Below, in pieces: positions 54,830-64,000 of a stretch of DNA of 64,000 bases. Both the position numbers and the translations under genes were made by a program. The number at the start of each line of letters is the position of its first letter. Within the stretch, counting starts at the first letter, position 1. This DNA is from Methylomicrobium agile. Lineage in GTDB: Bacteria > Pseudomonadota > Gammaproteobacteria > Methylococcales > Methylomonadaceae. The notes under the pieces were generated by a model. It was not told where the DNA came from. It worked only from the letters and a program-made list of their open reading frames with translations, and ran no database searches. The stretch spans positions 2,497,001 to 2,561,000 of the forward strand of contig NZ_JPOJ01000001.1 in the NCBI RefSeq assembly GCF_000733855.1, in the 5' to 3' direction.

Positions 54830-55827
54830 TCGAGACAAAGCTGCCGCGGCTGGCGGCGCGCATCTGGTATCGGAAAACCGGCGCCGGCCTGTTGCTGTGG
54901 CCTTTCGGCAAACTGTTCGAAGGCATCGCCAGGCTGCGCAGGGCCTGTTATCGTTGCGGATGGCTGAAAACCACGGTTTTCCCGGTTCCGGTGATCGTGG
55001 TCGGCAATCTTACGGTCGGCGGCGCCGGCAAAACGCCGCTGATCATCTGGCTGGCCCGGTTTTTGAAGGAAAAAGGCTTCCGGCCGGGCATCGTCAGCCG
55101 GGGCTACGGCGGACGCGCCGCCCTGTATCCGCAGTGGGTCGATGCCGACAGCCGGGCGGGCGAGGTCGGCGACGAGGCGCTCTTGATCGCGGCCCGCACC
55201 GGCTGCCCGATGGCGGTATCTCCGGTTCGGACAGATGCTTGCCGGCTGCTGCTGGACAGGGCCGATTGCGACGTGCTGCTGTCCGACGACGGCCTGCAGC
55301 ATTATGCACTCGGCAGAACGCTCGAAATCGCGGTGATCGACGGCGAGCGCCGCTTCGGCAACGGCTGGTGCCTGCCGGCCGGACCGCTCAGGGAACCTGA
55401 GGCCAGACTGAAGGACGTGGACTTGATCGTGGTGAACGGCGGCTTGGCGCGGCCGAACGAATTTTCGATGCAATTGGCGGGGGCGGAGGCGGTCAATTTG
55501 CTGACCGGAATGCGTAAACCCTTGGCCGCGTTTAAAGCGGCGCCCTGCCATGCGGTGGCCGGCATCGGGCATCCCGAGCGGTTTTTCAGGCACCTGGAAA
55601 TGGCGGGGCTGGGGTGTATTCCGCACGATTTTCCTGACCATTTCGCGTTCCGGCCGGAGGATCTCGACTTCGGCGATACGTTTCCGGTTCTAATGACCGA
55701 GAAGGATGCGGTAAAATGCGGGGCGTTTGCCGACGAAAGGCTTTGGGCCGTTCCGGTGGAAGCGAACATGGATTCCGCTTTCGCGGCGCGGTTAATCGAA
55801 TTATTGAGTGAGAAGCATGATAGATAA
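54826..55827 (+). CDS. lpxK: Tetraacyldisaccharide 4'-kinase
   Basis: 333 residues. It phosphorylates the 4' position of the lipid A disaccharide using ATP at the inner membrane. P-loop [12 protein letters not shown] at 60-71, the family motif [20 protein letters not shown] and [14 protein letters not shown]. The N-terminal amphipathic helix is present. Overlaps exbD at the start and ycaR at the end. Confidence 0.96.
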   Translation: MIETKLPRLAARIWYRKTGAGLLLWPFGKLFEGIARLRRACYRCGWLKTTVFPVPVIVVGNLTVGGAGKTPLIIWLARFLKEKGFRPGIVSRGYGGRAALYPQWVDADSRAGEVGDEALLIAARTGCPMAVSPVRTDACRLLLDRADCDVLLSDDGLQHYALGRTLEIAVIDGERRFGNGWCLPAGPLREPEARLKDVDLIVVNGGLARPNEFSMQLAGAEAVNLLTGMRKPLAAFKAAPCHAVAGIGHPERFFRHLEMAGLGCIPHDFPDHFAFRPEDLDFGDTFPVLMTEKDAVKCGAFADERLWAVPVEANMDSAFAARLIELLSEKHDR

Positions 55828-56011
55828 AAAACTGCTCGACATCCTGGCTTGTCCGATCTGCAAAAGTTCGCTGATTTACGACAAGGACAGGCAGGAACTG
55901 ATCTGCAAGCCCGACCGGCTGGCGTTTCCGATCCGCGACGACATTCCGGTCATGCTCGAAGACGAAGCGCGCGCGCTTAGCCTCGAAGAAGTCGACGCGC
56001 TGAAAAAATGA
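55817..56011 (+). CDS. ycaR: Trm112 family protein YcaR
   Basis: 64 residues from the ATG at 55817, overlapping the lpxK end. Trm112-like zinc ribbon with [20 protein letters not shown] and [20 protein letters not shown]; three Cys are visible. In gammaproteobacteria this gene lies between lpxK and kdsB, as here. The function is unsettled; relatives activate methyltransferases. Confidence 0.93.
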   Translation: MIDKKLLDILACPICKSSLIYDKDRQELICKPDRLAFPIRDDIPVMLEDEARALSLEEVDALKK

Positions 56012-56041
56012 CCTCCGTTTTAACGGCGATTTCCAAACCGA

Positions 56042-56074
56042 AGACCTGCCAGGTTTTTAAAACTTGGCAGGTCT
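56042..56074. repeat. Perfect hairpin between ycaR and kdsB
   Basis: AGACCTGCCA and TGGCAGGTCT are exact complements, and the inner GGTTTT/AAAACT extends the stem with one mismatch. It lies within the operon, 53 bases before kdsB, without a T-tract after it. It could be a repeat of the same kind as the piece at about 38481 or influence mRNA processing. Confidence 0.7.
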
Positions 56075-56126
56075 ATGGCTGCGCCCCTATAAAAGCGGGT
56101 TTTGGCCTGCCGGCAGAGGCATTCCA

Positions 56127-56897
56127 ATGAGCGTCCGCTTTAAAGTCGTGATTCCGGCCCGCTATGGTTCGACCCGGCTGCCCGGCAAACCCTTGCTGCC
56201 GATCGCCGGCAGGCCGATGATCGCGCATGTCTGCGAACGCGCCCGCGAGGCCGGGGCGGACGAGATCGTCGTCGCGACCGACGACGATCGTATATGCCAA
56301 GCAGTCCGTGCATTGGGCATCGAGGCGGTAATGACGCGCGCCGATCATCAAAGCGGCACCGAGAGGATTGCGGAAGTCGTCGAGCAGCGGGGCTGGGCAG
56401 GCGGCGAGATCATCGTGAACCTGCAGGGCGACGAGCCGTTGATCGATCCCGCGTATTTGCGCGAAGCGGCGGCGGTATTGGCCGGCCAGCGGCAGGCGGG
56501 CATCGCGACGCTGGCGGCCGAAATCCACGACGGCGAGGAGATCTTCAATCCGAACGCGGTCAAGGTCGTGTTGAACCGGCACGGCTATGCGCTGTATTTC
56601 AGCCGTGCGCCGATCCCGTGGGATCGGGACGGATTCGCCGAAGGCCGGAAGCTCTTGTCCGGCAGAATGCCTTATTACCGGCATATCGGCATGTATGCCT
56701 ATACGGTCGACTTTTTGCGCCGGTACTGCGGTTGGGAGGCTTCCGATTTGGAGAAAACCGAGTCGCTCGAACAGCTCCGCATTTTATGGCAGGGCGAAGC
56801 GATCGCGGTCAAGGTGGTCGACAAGGTGCCGCCCGCCGGCGTCGATACGTTCGAAGATTTGCAACGTGTCGAAGCGTTTTTGAGAATTGCTATGTAG
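56127..56897 (+). CDS. kdsB: 3-deoxy-manno-octulosonate cytidylyltransferase
   Basis: 256 residues from the ATG at 56127 with GAGG seven bases upstream; the longer frame from 56064 is unconserved. It activates KDO with CTP for lipopolysaccharide. Motifs [40 protein letters not shown] and [15 protein letters not shown]. The stop codon TAG is part of the palindromic repeat that begins at 56894. Confidence 0.97.
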   Translation: MSVRFKVVIPARYGSTRLPGKPLLPIAGRPMIAHVCERAREAGADEIVVATDDDRICQAVRALGIEAVMTRADHQSGTERIAEVVEQRGWAGGEIIVNLQGDEPLIDPAYLREAAAVLAGQRQAGIATLAAEIHDGEEIFNPNAVKVVLNRHGYALYFSRAPIPWDRDGFAEGRKLLSGRMPYYRHIGMYAYTVDFLRRYCGWEASDLEKTESLEQLRILWQGEAIAVKVVDKVPPAGVDTFEDLQRVEAFLRIAM

Positions 56898-56974
56898 GGC
56901 GGAACGCGCCAGCGGTTCCGCCGACCTTCGGTTCCGCCGCAACCTGGCGGATCGCCTGACGGCATCCGCCCTAC
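56894..56974 (-). repeat. Single reversed copy of the double-hairpin repeat
   Basis: Both hairpin arms of the 94-bp family are present in reverse order: GGCGGAAC...GGTTCCGCC first, then GGCGGAT with ATCGCCTGACGGCATCCGCC. It starts GTAGGGCGG and ends CCGCCCTAC. The kdsB stop codon is its second to fourth base, so the element sits exactly at the gene end. Confidence 0.85.
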
Positions 56975-57042
56975 GTCCGTATTTACCCGCGAAGCGGGAT
57001 GAAAAATTTATTTGTCTCAATTGTTTATCTGAAAGAACGTAA

Positions 57043-58227
57043 ATGGACCAATTTCCACGCATCAGCCGCTTGCCCCCCTATGTTTTCAATATCGTGAACG
57101 AACTGAAGGCCAAAGCGCGAGCGGCGGGCGAGGACATCATCGATTTCGGGATGGGCAATCCGGATCAGCCGACGCCGGAGCATATCGTGAACAAGATGCT
57201 CGAAGCGACGAAGCGGCCGGATACGCACCGTTATTCGATGTCGAAAGGCATCCCCCGGCTGCGCAAGGCCATCTGCACCTGGTACGAGAACCGTTTCGAC
57301 GTCGATCTGGATCCGGAATCCGAGGCGATCGTCACGATCGGCTCCAAGGAAGGGCTTGCGCATCTGGCGCTGGCCACGCTCGGGCCGGGCGACGTGGTGC
57401 TGGTGCCGAATCCGGCCTATCCGATCCATCCCTACGGGGTCGTGATTGCGGGTGCCGACCTTCGCCACGTGCCGTTGATTCCGGGTGTCGACTTCATCGA
57501 GGAACTGCAGCGCGCGATCGTCGAGTCGTGGCCGAAGCCGAAAATGCTGATCTTGAATTTTCCGGGCAATCCGACCAGCCAGTGCGTCGAGCTGGATTTT
57601 TTCGAAAAGATCATCGCGCTCGCGAAAGAGCACAAGATCTGGGTCGTGCACGACATCGCCTATATCGATATCGTGTTCGACGGTTACAAGGCTCCTTCGA
57701 TCCTGCAGGTCGAGGGCGCGAAAGACATCGCGGTCGAATTTTTCTCGCTGTCGAAAAGCTACAACATGCCGGGCTGGCGCGTCGGCTTCATGTGCGGAAA
57801 CAAGAAGCTGGTCGGCGCGCTGGCAAGAATCAAGTCCTACCTCGACTACGGCACCTTCACGCCGATCCAGATTGCCGCGATTACCGCGCTCGAAGGGCCG
57901 CAGGACTGTGTGCATGAAATCGCCGCGATGTACCAACGGCGGCGCGACGTGCTTTGCGAGGGCTTGAACGCGGCCGGCTGGCCGGTCGAAAAGCCGAAGG
58001 CGACGATGTTCGTGTGGGCGCCGATTCCCGAACCTTACCGGGAAATGGGTTCGCTGGAGTTCTCGAAAAAACTGCTGATCGAGGCGAAAGTCGCGGTCGC
58101 GCCCGGCATCGGCTTCGGCCAGTACGGCGACGACCATGTCCGCTTCGGGCTGATCGAGAACGAGCACCGGACCCGGCAGGCGGTGCGCGGCATTCGCCAT
58201 ATGATGAAGAAAGACAAGGTTGTATAA
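57043..58227 (+). CDS. alaC: PLP-dependent aminotransferase AlaC
   Basis: 394 residues, class I aminotransferase fold. The pyridoxal-phosphate lysine is Lys238 in [40 protein letters not shown] and [19 protein letters not shown] are typical of AlaC. It likely makes alanine from pyruvate with glutamate. It precedes hom and thrC but is separated from them by a palindrome. An aspartate aminotransferase activity is an alternative. Confidence 0.93.
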   Translation: MDQFPRISRLPPYVFNIVNELKAKARAAGEDIIDFGMGNPDQPTPEHIVNKMLEATKRPDTHRYSMSKGIPRLRKAICTWYENRFDVDLDPESEAIVTIGSKEGLAHLALATLGPGDVVLVPNPAYPIHPYGVVIAGADLRHVPLIPGVDFIEELQRAIVESWPKPKMLILNFPGNPTSQCVELDFFEKIIALAKEHKIWVVHDIAYIDIVFDGYKAPSILQVEGAKDIAVEFFSLSKSYNMPGWRVGFMCGNKKLVGALARIKSYLDYGTFTPIQIAAITALEGPQDCVHEIAAMYQRRRDVLCEGLNAAGWPVEKPKATMFVWAPIPEPYREMGSLEFSKKLLIEAKVAVAPGIGFGQYGDDHVRFGLIENEHRTRQAVRGIRHMMKKDKVV

Positions 58228-58248
58228 TAGCCGGCTTTTTGAGGCGTT

Positions 58249-58314
58249 GTAGGGTACGCTGTGCGTACCTTTGCGAATTAATTCAGATAAAACGGTACGC
58301 GCAGCGTACCCTAC
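58249..58314. repeat. Near-perfect palindrome ending at the hom ribosome site
   Basis: The arm starting GTAGGGTACGCTG (58249-58269) and the arm GGTACGCGCAGCGTACCC plus TAC (58294-58314) match at 20 of 21 positions over a 24-base loop. The right arm ends one base before the GGAG ribosome site of hom. It is a repeat of the GTAGGGT type seen elsewhere, and in mRNA would form a strong hairpin directly before the site. Confidence 0.88.
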
Positions 58315-58325
58315 GGGAGTGTGTT

Positions 58326-59636
58326 TTGAAACCGGTAAAAGTCGGAATATTGGGACTAGGGACGGTCGGCGGCGGTACGGTCAATGTGCTCAAACGCAAT
58401 GCGGCCGAGATTGCCCGCCGGGCCGGGCGCGAAATCATCGTAACCCGCGCGTCGAGCCGAGATCTCGGCAAGCCGCGCATTTGCAGTACCGAAGGCATCG
58501 CGGTCACGGCCGATCCTTACGATGTGATCAACGATCCCGAAATCGACATCGTGCTCGAATTGATCGGCGGCGCCGGCCCTGTCAAGGATATGGTGCTGGC
58601 CGCGATCGCGAACGGCAAGCATGTGGTCACCGCGAACAAGTCGCTGATCGCGCTGCACGGTAACGAGATTTTCGCGAAGGCCAGCGAGAAGGGTGTGATC
58701 GTCGCCTTCGAAGCGGCGGTCGCCGGCGGGATTCCGATCATCAAGGCGATCCGCGAAGGGCTTAGCGGCAACCAAATTCAATGGCTGGCCGGCATCATCA
58801 ACGGCACCGGCAATTTCATCCTGACCGAAATGCGCGAGAAAGGCCGCGATTTTGCGGACGTATTGGCCGAAGCGCAGGCTTTGGGCTATGCCGAAGCCGA
58901 TCCGACCTTCGATGTCGAAGGGATCGATGCGGCGCACAAGCTGACGATCCTGGCATCCATCGCATTCGGGATTCCGCTGCAATTCGAAAAAGTTTACACC
59001 GAAGGCATCACCAAGATTACCCGGCTCGATGTCGATTATGCGGAAAAACTGGGCTACCGGATCAAGCATTTGGGCATCGCGCGCAAGACCGGCGAAGGCA
59101 TCGAACTGCGCGTGCATCCGACCCTGATCCCGGAGCGCCGGCTGATCGCGAACGTGAACGGGGTGATGAACGCGGTGCTGGTCAAGGGCGACGCGGTCGG
59201 CCCGACTTTGTATTACGGCGCCGGCGCGGGGGCCGATCCGACCGCCTCGGCGGTGGTCGCGGACGTGGTCGACGTGACGCGGGCCCTGACCAGCGATCCG
59301 GAAAACCGGGTGCCGCATCTGGCCTTCCAGCCCGAGGCGATCAAGGACATCCCGATTTTGGCCCCGGACCGCTTCAAGTCCGCCTATTACCTGCGCCTGA
59401 ACGCCGAAGACAAACCCGGCGTATTGGCCGATGTGACCAAAATCCTGGCCGACCACCGGATCAGCATCGAGGCGATCATTCAGAAAGAGCCGCCGGCAAA
59501 CGAAAAAGCGGTGCCGATCATTCTGCTGACGCAGGTCACGCTCGAAAAAGAAATGAACGACGCGATCGCCAAGATCGAGGCCTTGCCGACCGTGACCGGC
59601 CAGGTCTGCCGGATTCGCCTGGAAACCTTAGGATAA
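58326..59636 (+). CDS. hom: Homoserine dehydrogenase
   Basis: 436 residues from the TTG at 58326, which has GGAG at 58315-58318; no better start exists. It reduces aspartate semialdehyde to homoserine. NAD(P) site VKVGILGLGTVGGGTVNVLK at 4-23, active region AGIINGTGNFILTEMREKG and GYAEADPTFDVEGIDAAHKL. A C-terminal ACT domain (PGVLADVTKILADHRISIEA) allows feedback by threonine. It is the stand-alone type, not fused to aspartokinase. thrC follows after seven bases. Confidence 0.96.
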   Translation: MKPVKVGILGLGTVGGGTVNVLKRNAAEIARRAGREIIVTRASSRDLGKPRICSTEGIAVTADPYDVINDPEIDIVLELIGGAGPVKDMVLAAIANGKHVVTANKSLIALHGNEIFAKASEKGVIVAFEAAVAGGIPIIKAIREGLSGNQIQWLAGIINGTGNFILTEMREKGRDFADVLAEAQALGYAEADPTFDVEGIDAAHKLTILASIAFGIPLQFEKVYTEGITKITRLDVDYAEKLGYRIKHLGIARKTGEGIELRVHPTLIPERRLIANVNGVMNAVLVKGDAVGPTLYYGAGAGADPTASAVVADVVDVTRALTSDPENRVPHLAFQPEAIKDIPILAPDRFKSAYYLRLNAEDKPGVLADVTKILADHRISIEAIIQKEPPANEKAVPIILLTQVTLEKEMNDAIAKIEALPTVTGQVCRIRLETLG

Positions 59637-59643
59637 CCACCCC

Positions 59644-60738
59644 ATGTCTACAGCAAAACATTACACCGGTCTGATCGACCGTTACCGCGACCGTTTGCCG
59701 GTCAGCGCCTCGACGCGCGTGATCAGCCTGAACGAAGGCAACACTCCCTTGATCCAATTGCAAAACATTCCGCGCCTGGCGGGCAAGGAGGTCGACATTT
59801 ACGTCAAGTTCGAAGGCCTGAACCCGACCGGTTCGTTCAAGGACCGCGGCATGACGATGGCGGTCACCAAGGCGGTCGAAGAGGACAGCCGCGCGATCAT
59901 CTGCGCCTCGACCGGCAACACTTCGGCTTCGGCGGCCGCCTATGCCGCCCGCGCCGGGATCAAGGCGTTCGTGATCATTCCGGAAGGCAAAATCGCGCTC
60001 GGCAAGCTCGCGCAAACCTTGATGTACGATGCGACGATCATCCAGATTCGGGGCAATTTCGACCAGGGCATGAATCTGGTCAAGGAAGTGGCAGAGCTGG
60101 CGCCGGTTACGATCGTCAATTCGATCAATCCGTACCGGATCGACGGCCAGAAGACCGCTTCGTTCGAGATCATCGACGCGCTTGGCGAGGCGCCGGACTA
60201 CCACTGCCTGCCGGTCGGCAACGCGGGCAATATCACCGCCTACTGGAAAGGCTACAAGGAATATTCGGCCGACAGCGACACGCACAAGGCGGTGACTTCG
60301 AAGCGCCCGGTCATGTGCGGTTATCAGGCGGCCGGCGCCGCCCCGTTCCTAGCCGGCCATCCGATCGAGCATCCGGAGACGATTGCGACCGCAATCCGGA
60401 TCGGCAATCCGCAGTCCTGGGACTATGCCTGGGCCGCGCAGAAGGAATCCGGCGGCTGGTTCGACAAATTCACCGACGAGGAAATTCTCGAAGCGCAGAA
60501 AATGCTGTCGCAATACGAAGGCATTTTCTGTGAGCCGGCTTCCGCAACCTCGGTCGCCGGCGCCTGGCGCGATATCCGCAGCGGCAAGATTCCGGAAGGC
60601 AGCAAAATCGTCTGTACGCTGACCGGAACCGGCCTGAAAGATCCCGATACCGCGATCAAACAATGCGCTTCCGCGCGCACCTTGACGATCGAAGCGGAAC
60701 TCGACTCGGTCAAACGGGCGATTCTCGATCATATGTAA
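59644..60738 (+). CDS. thrC: Threonine synthase
   Basis: 364 residues, the shorter form of ThrC. It makes threonine from O-phosphohomoserine with pyridoxal phosphate bound to Lys66 in NPTGSFKDRGMTMAVTKAV. Further motifs: ICASTGNTSASAAAYAARAG and LPVGNAGNITAYWKGYKEY. In operon with hom. A strong hairpin follows the stop. The homoserine kinase gene thrB is not in the window. Confidence 0.96.
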   Translation: MSTAKHYTGLIDRYRDRLPVSASTRVISLNEGNTPLIQLQNIPRLAGKEVDIYVKFEGLNPTGSFKDRGMTMAVTKAVEEDSRAIICASTGNTSASAAAYAARAGIKAFVIIPEGKIALGKLAQTLMYDATIIQIRGNFDQGMNLVKEVAELAPVTIVNSINPYRIDGQKTASFEIIDALGEAPDYHCLPVGNAGNITAYWKGYKEYSADSDTHKAVTSKRPVMCGYQAAGAAPFLAGHPIEHPETIATAIRIGNPQSWDYAWAAQKESGGWFDKFTDEEILEAQKMLSQYEGIFCEPASATSVAGAWRDIRSGKIPEGSKIVCTLTGTGLKDPDTAIKQCASARTLTIEAELDSVKRAILDHM

Positions 60739-60744
60739 ATCCCG

Positions 60745-60787
60745 GGCCGGTCGCCCGGAGCCATCCCCTCGCTCCGGGCGACCGGCC
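60745..60787. terminator. Perfect 17-bp hairpin after thrC
   Basis: GGCCGGTCGCCCGGAGC and its exact complement are separated by CATCCCCTC, six bases after the thrC stop. GAAAATG follows, so no T-tract is present. It probably marks the end of the hom-thrC transcript, either as a stem that protects the mRNA end or in a Rho-assisted stop. Confidence 0.7.
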
Positions 60788-60891
60788 GAAAATGAGGCTG
60801 CCGGCCTTTCCGGCAACCTGTCGTTTTTCGCGATTCCATTCCGGATCGGCTTCGCTTCCTTTCCTTCCGCATTACTCATTCCCTTAAGGTA

Positions 60892-62781
60892 ATGGTCATG
60901 TCTGCAAATTCACAAAACCAAACTCACACACAACTGGCAGGGCTAGCGCTCGGCGCGGTCGGCGTGGTCTTTGGCGATATCGGCACCAGCCCCTTGTACG
61001 CGCTTAAAGAGGTTTTTCATAGCGGCATGCCGATCGACGAATTTCATGTGCTTGGCGTCCTGTCGCTGATCTTCTGGTCCTTGACGCTGGTGGTTACGAT
61101 CAAATACGCGATCTTCATCATGCGCGCCGACAACAAAGGCGAAGGCGGGATTATGGCGCTGATGACCCTGGCTCTGCACGGGGCTCGGGATTATCCGCGC
61201 AGGATGGCTTTTATTCTCACGCTCGGGCTGCTCGGCGCTTCGTTGTTTTACGGCGACAGCATCATTACGCCGGCCATTTCGGTGCTCAGCGCCGTGGAGG
61301 GCCTGCAGGTCGTGGCGCCTCCCTTGGCCGGCTATGTGTTGCCGATCGCCATCACGGTGCTCGCCGGGCTGTTTGTCATTCAAGCCAAAGGGACCGGCAG
61401 GGTCGGCAGGATGTTCGCGCCGATCATGTGTTTCTGGTTCGGCTCTCTGGCGGTGATGGGGCTGGCCAATATGGTCCATCAGCCGGGCGTGTTGCGGGCG
61501 GTCAATCCTTATTATGCCGTGAGTTTGCTGATCGAAACCGGCTGGGAAGGGTTTTTGATCATGGGGGCGGTCGTCCTGGCGATCACCGGCGCCGAAGCGC
61601 TCTATGCGGACATGGGGCATTTCGGCCTGAAGCCGATCCGTTATGCCTGGTTCGGTTTCGTGTTTCCGGCGCTGCTGCTGAATTATTTCGGACAGGGCGC
61701 CTTGCTGCTCGCCCAACCCGATGCGATACGCAATCCCTTCTATCTGCTCGCGCCGGGCTGGGCGATGTATCCCTTGCTGGTCTTGTCGACGATGGCGACC
61801 GTGATCGCTTCGCAGGCGGTCATTTCAGGCGCCTTTTCGGTCACCCGGCAGGCAATCCAGTTGGGCTATTGCCCGCGCATGGCCATTCGCCACACCTCGG
61901 ACGACGAAAAGGGTCAGGTCTATGTGCCGGCCGTGAACTGGATATTGATGATTTCGGTATTCATTCTGGTGCTGAGCTTTCAGTCGTCGTCGGCGCTGGC
62001 TTCGGCTTACGGTATCGCGGTGACCGGCACGATGATCGTCGATACGGTATTGGCCTATATCGTGATCCAGGCGCTCTGGAAATGGAACCGGGCGACCAGC
62101 ATCGTATTTTTGTCGGCATTTCTGATCATCGATTTCCTGTTCTTCTCATCCAACACCCTGAAAATCCCGACCGGCGGCTGGCTGCCGCTCGCGGTCGCCA
62201 CCGTGCTGTTTCTGATCATCACGACCTGGATCAAGGGACGCGCGCTGCTGCACGAGCACATGGAAGAACGGCACGTATTGTTTGAAGAGCTGGAACAGGA
62301 CATCAGGGAGAATCTGGCGACGGTCGAGGGGACCGCGATCTATCTGGCCAGAACGCTGCATGGGGTACCTCCCGTACTGCTGCACAACCTCGAACATAAC
62401 CATGTGCTGCACGAGCAGATTATCGTACTGACGATCGCCACGAAGGATGAACCGTTTGTGGATGAAGCACACCGGGTCAAAATCCGCAAGTTCGGTCAGG
62501 AGCGCGAATTCTATCGCGTCAAGCTCTATTACGGATTCAAGCAGAACGCGGATGTGCGCCGGGCGCTGGATTTGTTGATGCGCGAAGGACTGGTTTTCGA
62601 TCCCAAGAAGACTTCGTTTTTCATCGGCAGCGAGCGCGTTTCGTTTCGGGCCCGCAGCCCGATGCCGAAATGGCGGCGGGGCTTGTTTCTGTTTTTGTTT
62701 CGTAACGCTTCGAGCCCGATCGAGTTTTTCAAAATTCCGGTCGACCGGGTCATTGAGCTCGGCATTCGCGTCGAGTTATAG
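60892..62781 (+). CDS. kup: Potassium uptake protein Kup
   Basis: 629 residues. Twelve membrane helices in the first two thirds and a hydrophilic C-terminal domain. Family motifs: GVVFGDIGTSPLYALKEVF near the start, DNKGEGGIMALMTLAL, YGDSIITPAISVLSAVEGLQ, and GAEALYADMGHFGLKPIRYA. Imports K+ with protons. The ATG at 60892 has AAGG close before it; the ATG at 60898 is also possible. Alone on the plus strand. Confidence 0.96.
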   Translation: MVMSANSQNQTHTQLAGLALGAVGVVFGDIGTSPLYALKEVFHSGMPIDEFHVLGVLSLIFWSLTLVVTIKYAIFIMRADNKGEGGIMALMTLALHGARDYPRRMAFILTLGLLGASLFYGDSIITPAISVLSAVEGLQVVAPPLAGYVLPIAITVLAGLFVIQAKGTGRVGRMFAPIMCFWFGSLAVMGLANMVHQPGVLRAVNPYYAVSLLIETGWEGFLIMGAVVLAITGAEALYADMGHFGLKPIRYAWFGFVFPALLLNYFGQGALLLAQPDAIRNPFYLLAPGWAMYPLLVLSTMATVIASQAVISGAFSVTRQAIQLGYCPRMAIRHTSDDEKGQVYVPAVNWILMISVFILVLSFQSSSALASAYGIAVTGTMIVDTVLAYIVIQALWKWNRATSIVFLSAFLIIDFLFFSSNTLKIPTGGWLPLAVATVLFLIITTWIKGRALLHEHMEERHVLFEELEQDIRENLATVEGTAIYLARTLHGVPPVLLHNLEHNHVLHEQIIVLTIATKDEPFVDEAHRVKIRKFGQEREFYRVKLYYGFKQNADVRRALDLLMREGLVFDPKKTSFFIGSERVSFRARSPMPKWRRGLFLFLFRNASSPIEFFKIPVDRVIELGIRVEL

Positions 62782-62864
62782 TTGGCGCCTCGGGTGAAAA
62801 ATCCCTGAACGGGTGCTGAGCCGGGATCCGAAGGATCGGGCGCAATCAACGAAAGAGGAAGCGT

Positions 62865-64000
62865 ATGGGGTTTGATTGGATGCCGGCGGTCATCGTCGCC
62901 GGGCTGTTGCTGGTATCGATTGCGGTTTTGCAATGGATCGCGCTCAGGCGCTTACAGGTTTTATTGAAGGCTGCTGCGCCGGACGGCAGCCTGCAGGAGC
63001 TGCTGCTGACGTTGAAGGTTCAGGAAGCCGCTGTGCAGCAAGGTTTTACCGAGTCCCGGAGGGAGCTTCGCGAGGTTAGCGCGGAAAATCGGCGTGAGTT
63101 GCAGGAGGCTTTCAAAAGCCTGCAGGATACGCTGCTCAATCGGGTCGCCGAAAACCACCATCTCCACAATGCGCAGATGGAAGCGTTCAAGAGCGGATTG
63201 GCCGGCATGTCCGAAAAACTGATCCATAACGCCAGCGAACTCAAGGAGAGCGTGAACCGGTCGTTTCAGGCGACCGGCGAGTCGCTGAACCGGAAACAGG
63301 ACGATTTCCGGGACAAAACCGCCGAGACGCTGAAGCAGTTTCAGGAAGGCATCGAGGCCGATGCGAAGGAAAACCGCCAGGAACTGGCCGCCGGCCTCGG
63401 TTCGTTCGAAGGCAAATTCGCTGAAGGCATCAGGGAGTTCAACGAACAGCTCCGGCTCCGCTTCGGCGATTTGAACCGGCAGCAGCAGGAGGCGAATCAA
63501 CTGGCGAAGGCCGGCATCAACGAAATTCGCGAATCGATCGAAAAACATCTGCATTTGATACGGGAAGACAACACCCGGCAGTTGAACGAGATGCGCCGGA
63601 CCGTCGACGAGAAACTGCACAATACGCTGGAGCAGCGCCTCGGCGAGTCGTTCAAGCTGGTCAGCGACCGGCTGGATCAGGTGCACAAGGGACTCGGCGA
63701 GATGCAGAATCTGGCGGTCGGGGTCGGCGATTTGAAGAGGGTGCTGTCCAACGTCAAAACCCGCGGCATTCTCGGCGAATACCAGCTCGGCAACATCCTG
63801 GAGCAGATCCTGTCGCCCGATCAATACGGCGTGAATGTGGCGACCCGGAAGGGCAGCCAGGCGAACGTCGAATATGCGGTCAAACTGCCGGGCAAAGCCG
63901 ACGACAAGGTTGTCTGGCTGCCGATCGACTCGAAATTTCCGCTCGAAAGCTACCAATCGCTGCTCGGCGCGCTCGACGAAGGCAATCCGGCCTTGGTGGA
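62865..64000 (+). CDS. rmuC: DNA recombination protein RmuC, 3' end cut off
   Basis: An ATG at 62865 with AGAGGA upstream opens a frame of 378 codons that runs off the window. An N-terminal helix (AVIVAGLLLVSIAVLQWIAL) is followed by a long coiled coil (roughly residues 40-285, with many Glu, Gln and Lys). The RmuC domain then begins with VGDLKRVLSNVKTRGILGEY and reaches WLPIDSKFPLESYQSLLGAL. RmuC limits recombination at short inverted repeats. The missing C-terminus should hold the rest of the domain. Confidence 0.95.
   Translation, partial: MGFDWMPAVIVAGLLLVSIAVLQWIALRRLQVLLKAAAPDGSLQELLLTLKVQEAAVQQGFTESRRELREVSAENRRELQEAFKSLQDTLLNRVAENHHLHNAQMEAFKSGLAGMSEKLIHNASELKESVNRSFQATGESLNRKQDDFRDKTAETLKQFQEGIEADAKENRQELAAGLGSFEGKFAEGIREFNEQLRLRFGDLNRQQQEANQLAKAGINEIRESIEKHLHLIREDNTRQLNEMRRTVDEKLHNTLEQRLGESFKLVSDRLDQVHKGLGEMQNLAVGVGDLKRVLSNVKTRGILGEYQLGNILEQILSPDQYGVNVATRKGSQANVEYAVKLPGKADDKVVWLPIDSKFPLESYQSLLGALDEGNPALV

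Noticed and set aside
1-64000. tRNA, rRNA, tmRNA or 4.5S RNA genes
   Set aside because: No cloverleaf-like T-loop with matching acceptor stem or other conserved RNA segment was recognised by eye; a covariance search would be needed to exclude them fully.

Overview
The window reads as a chromosomal segment of a gammaproteobacterium. The ffh / rpsP-rimM-trmD-rplS block next to ypjD, the exbB-exbD-lpxK-ycaR-kdsB operon, rapA, prmB-aroC and LpxA-type lipid A genes are all typical of that class. The high GC core, the alkanesulfonate locus, glgC and a large periplasmic di-haem cytochrome beside a GMC oxidoreductase would fit a methylotroph or methanotroph of the Methylococcales. No methane or methanol oxidation gene lies in the window, so that placement is inference.

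Layout. 1-5.6 kb: a cut-off sugar-type MFS carrier, divergent from a GntR regulator that is followed by ssuA, ssuD and a broken ssuC. 5.7-12.5 kb: an XRE regulator, then a very large secreted subtilisin-like protease gene that is destroyed by an IS5-type insertion and by a second, frame-changing deletion; its C-terminal half carries almost identical 330-bp PPC repeats. 13-21.5 kb (mostly minus strand): a CvfB-like S1 protein, rapA, two paralogous glycine-zipper envelope proteins, a lipoprotein, and a ypjD / DUF1289 / MBL-like cluster. 21.6-25.4 kb: ffh and the rpsP operon, with a good promoter before rpsP and a clear terminator after rplS. 25.6-28.0 kb: an AT-richer island that looks like an integron cassette array without an integrase, holding an ankyrin-like protein, a NucS-like nuclease and one gene ruined by repeats. 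28.3-33.2 kb: glgC, an unrecognised 605-residue protein, a GIY-YIG protein, a VIT1 remnant and an unusual lactate/malate dehydrogenase. 33.7-38.4 kb: the GMC oxidoreductase and di-haem cytochrome pair. 38.9-41.7 kb: ogt, xerD, lpxA, pncC.

41.7-48.8 kb is a tightly coupled six-gene efflux operon (TetR, HlyD adaptor, double ABC ATPase, two ABC-2 permeases, outer membrane factor) with a palindromic operator in the tetR promoter. 49-54 kb: an HDOD protein, prmB-aroC, a five-copy 94-bp tandem repeat and an HcaT-like MFS carrier. 53.8-56.9 kb: the energy transduction, lipid A and KDO operon. 57-60.7 kb: alaC, hom and thrC, so alanine, homoserine and threonine synthesis stand together. The window ends with kup and a cut-off rmuC.

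Several families of palindromic intergenic repeats are spread across the window. The most notable has two perfect hairpins per unit, occurs singly, in reverse (where it supplies the kdsB stop codon) and as five tandem copies, and seems to have invaded one cassette gene. No rRNA, tRNA or CRISPR array was recognised. I found no convincing complete new defence system. The best leads are the cassette array with its nuclease, the GMC/di-haem cytochrome pair and the double-hairpin repeat family.
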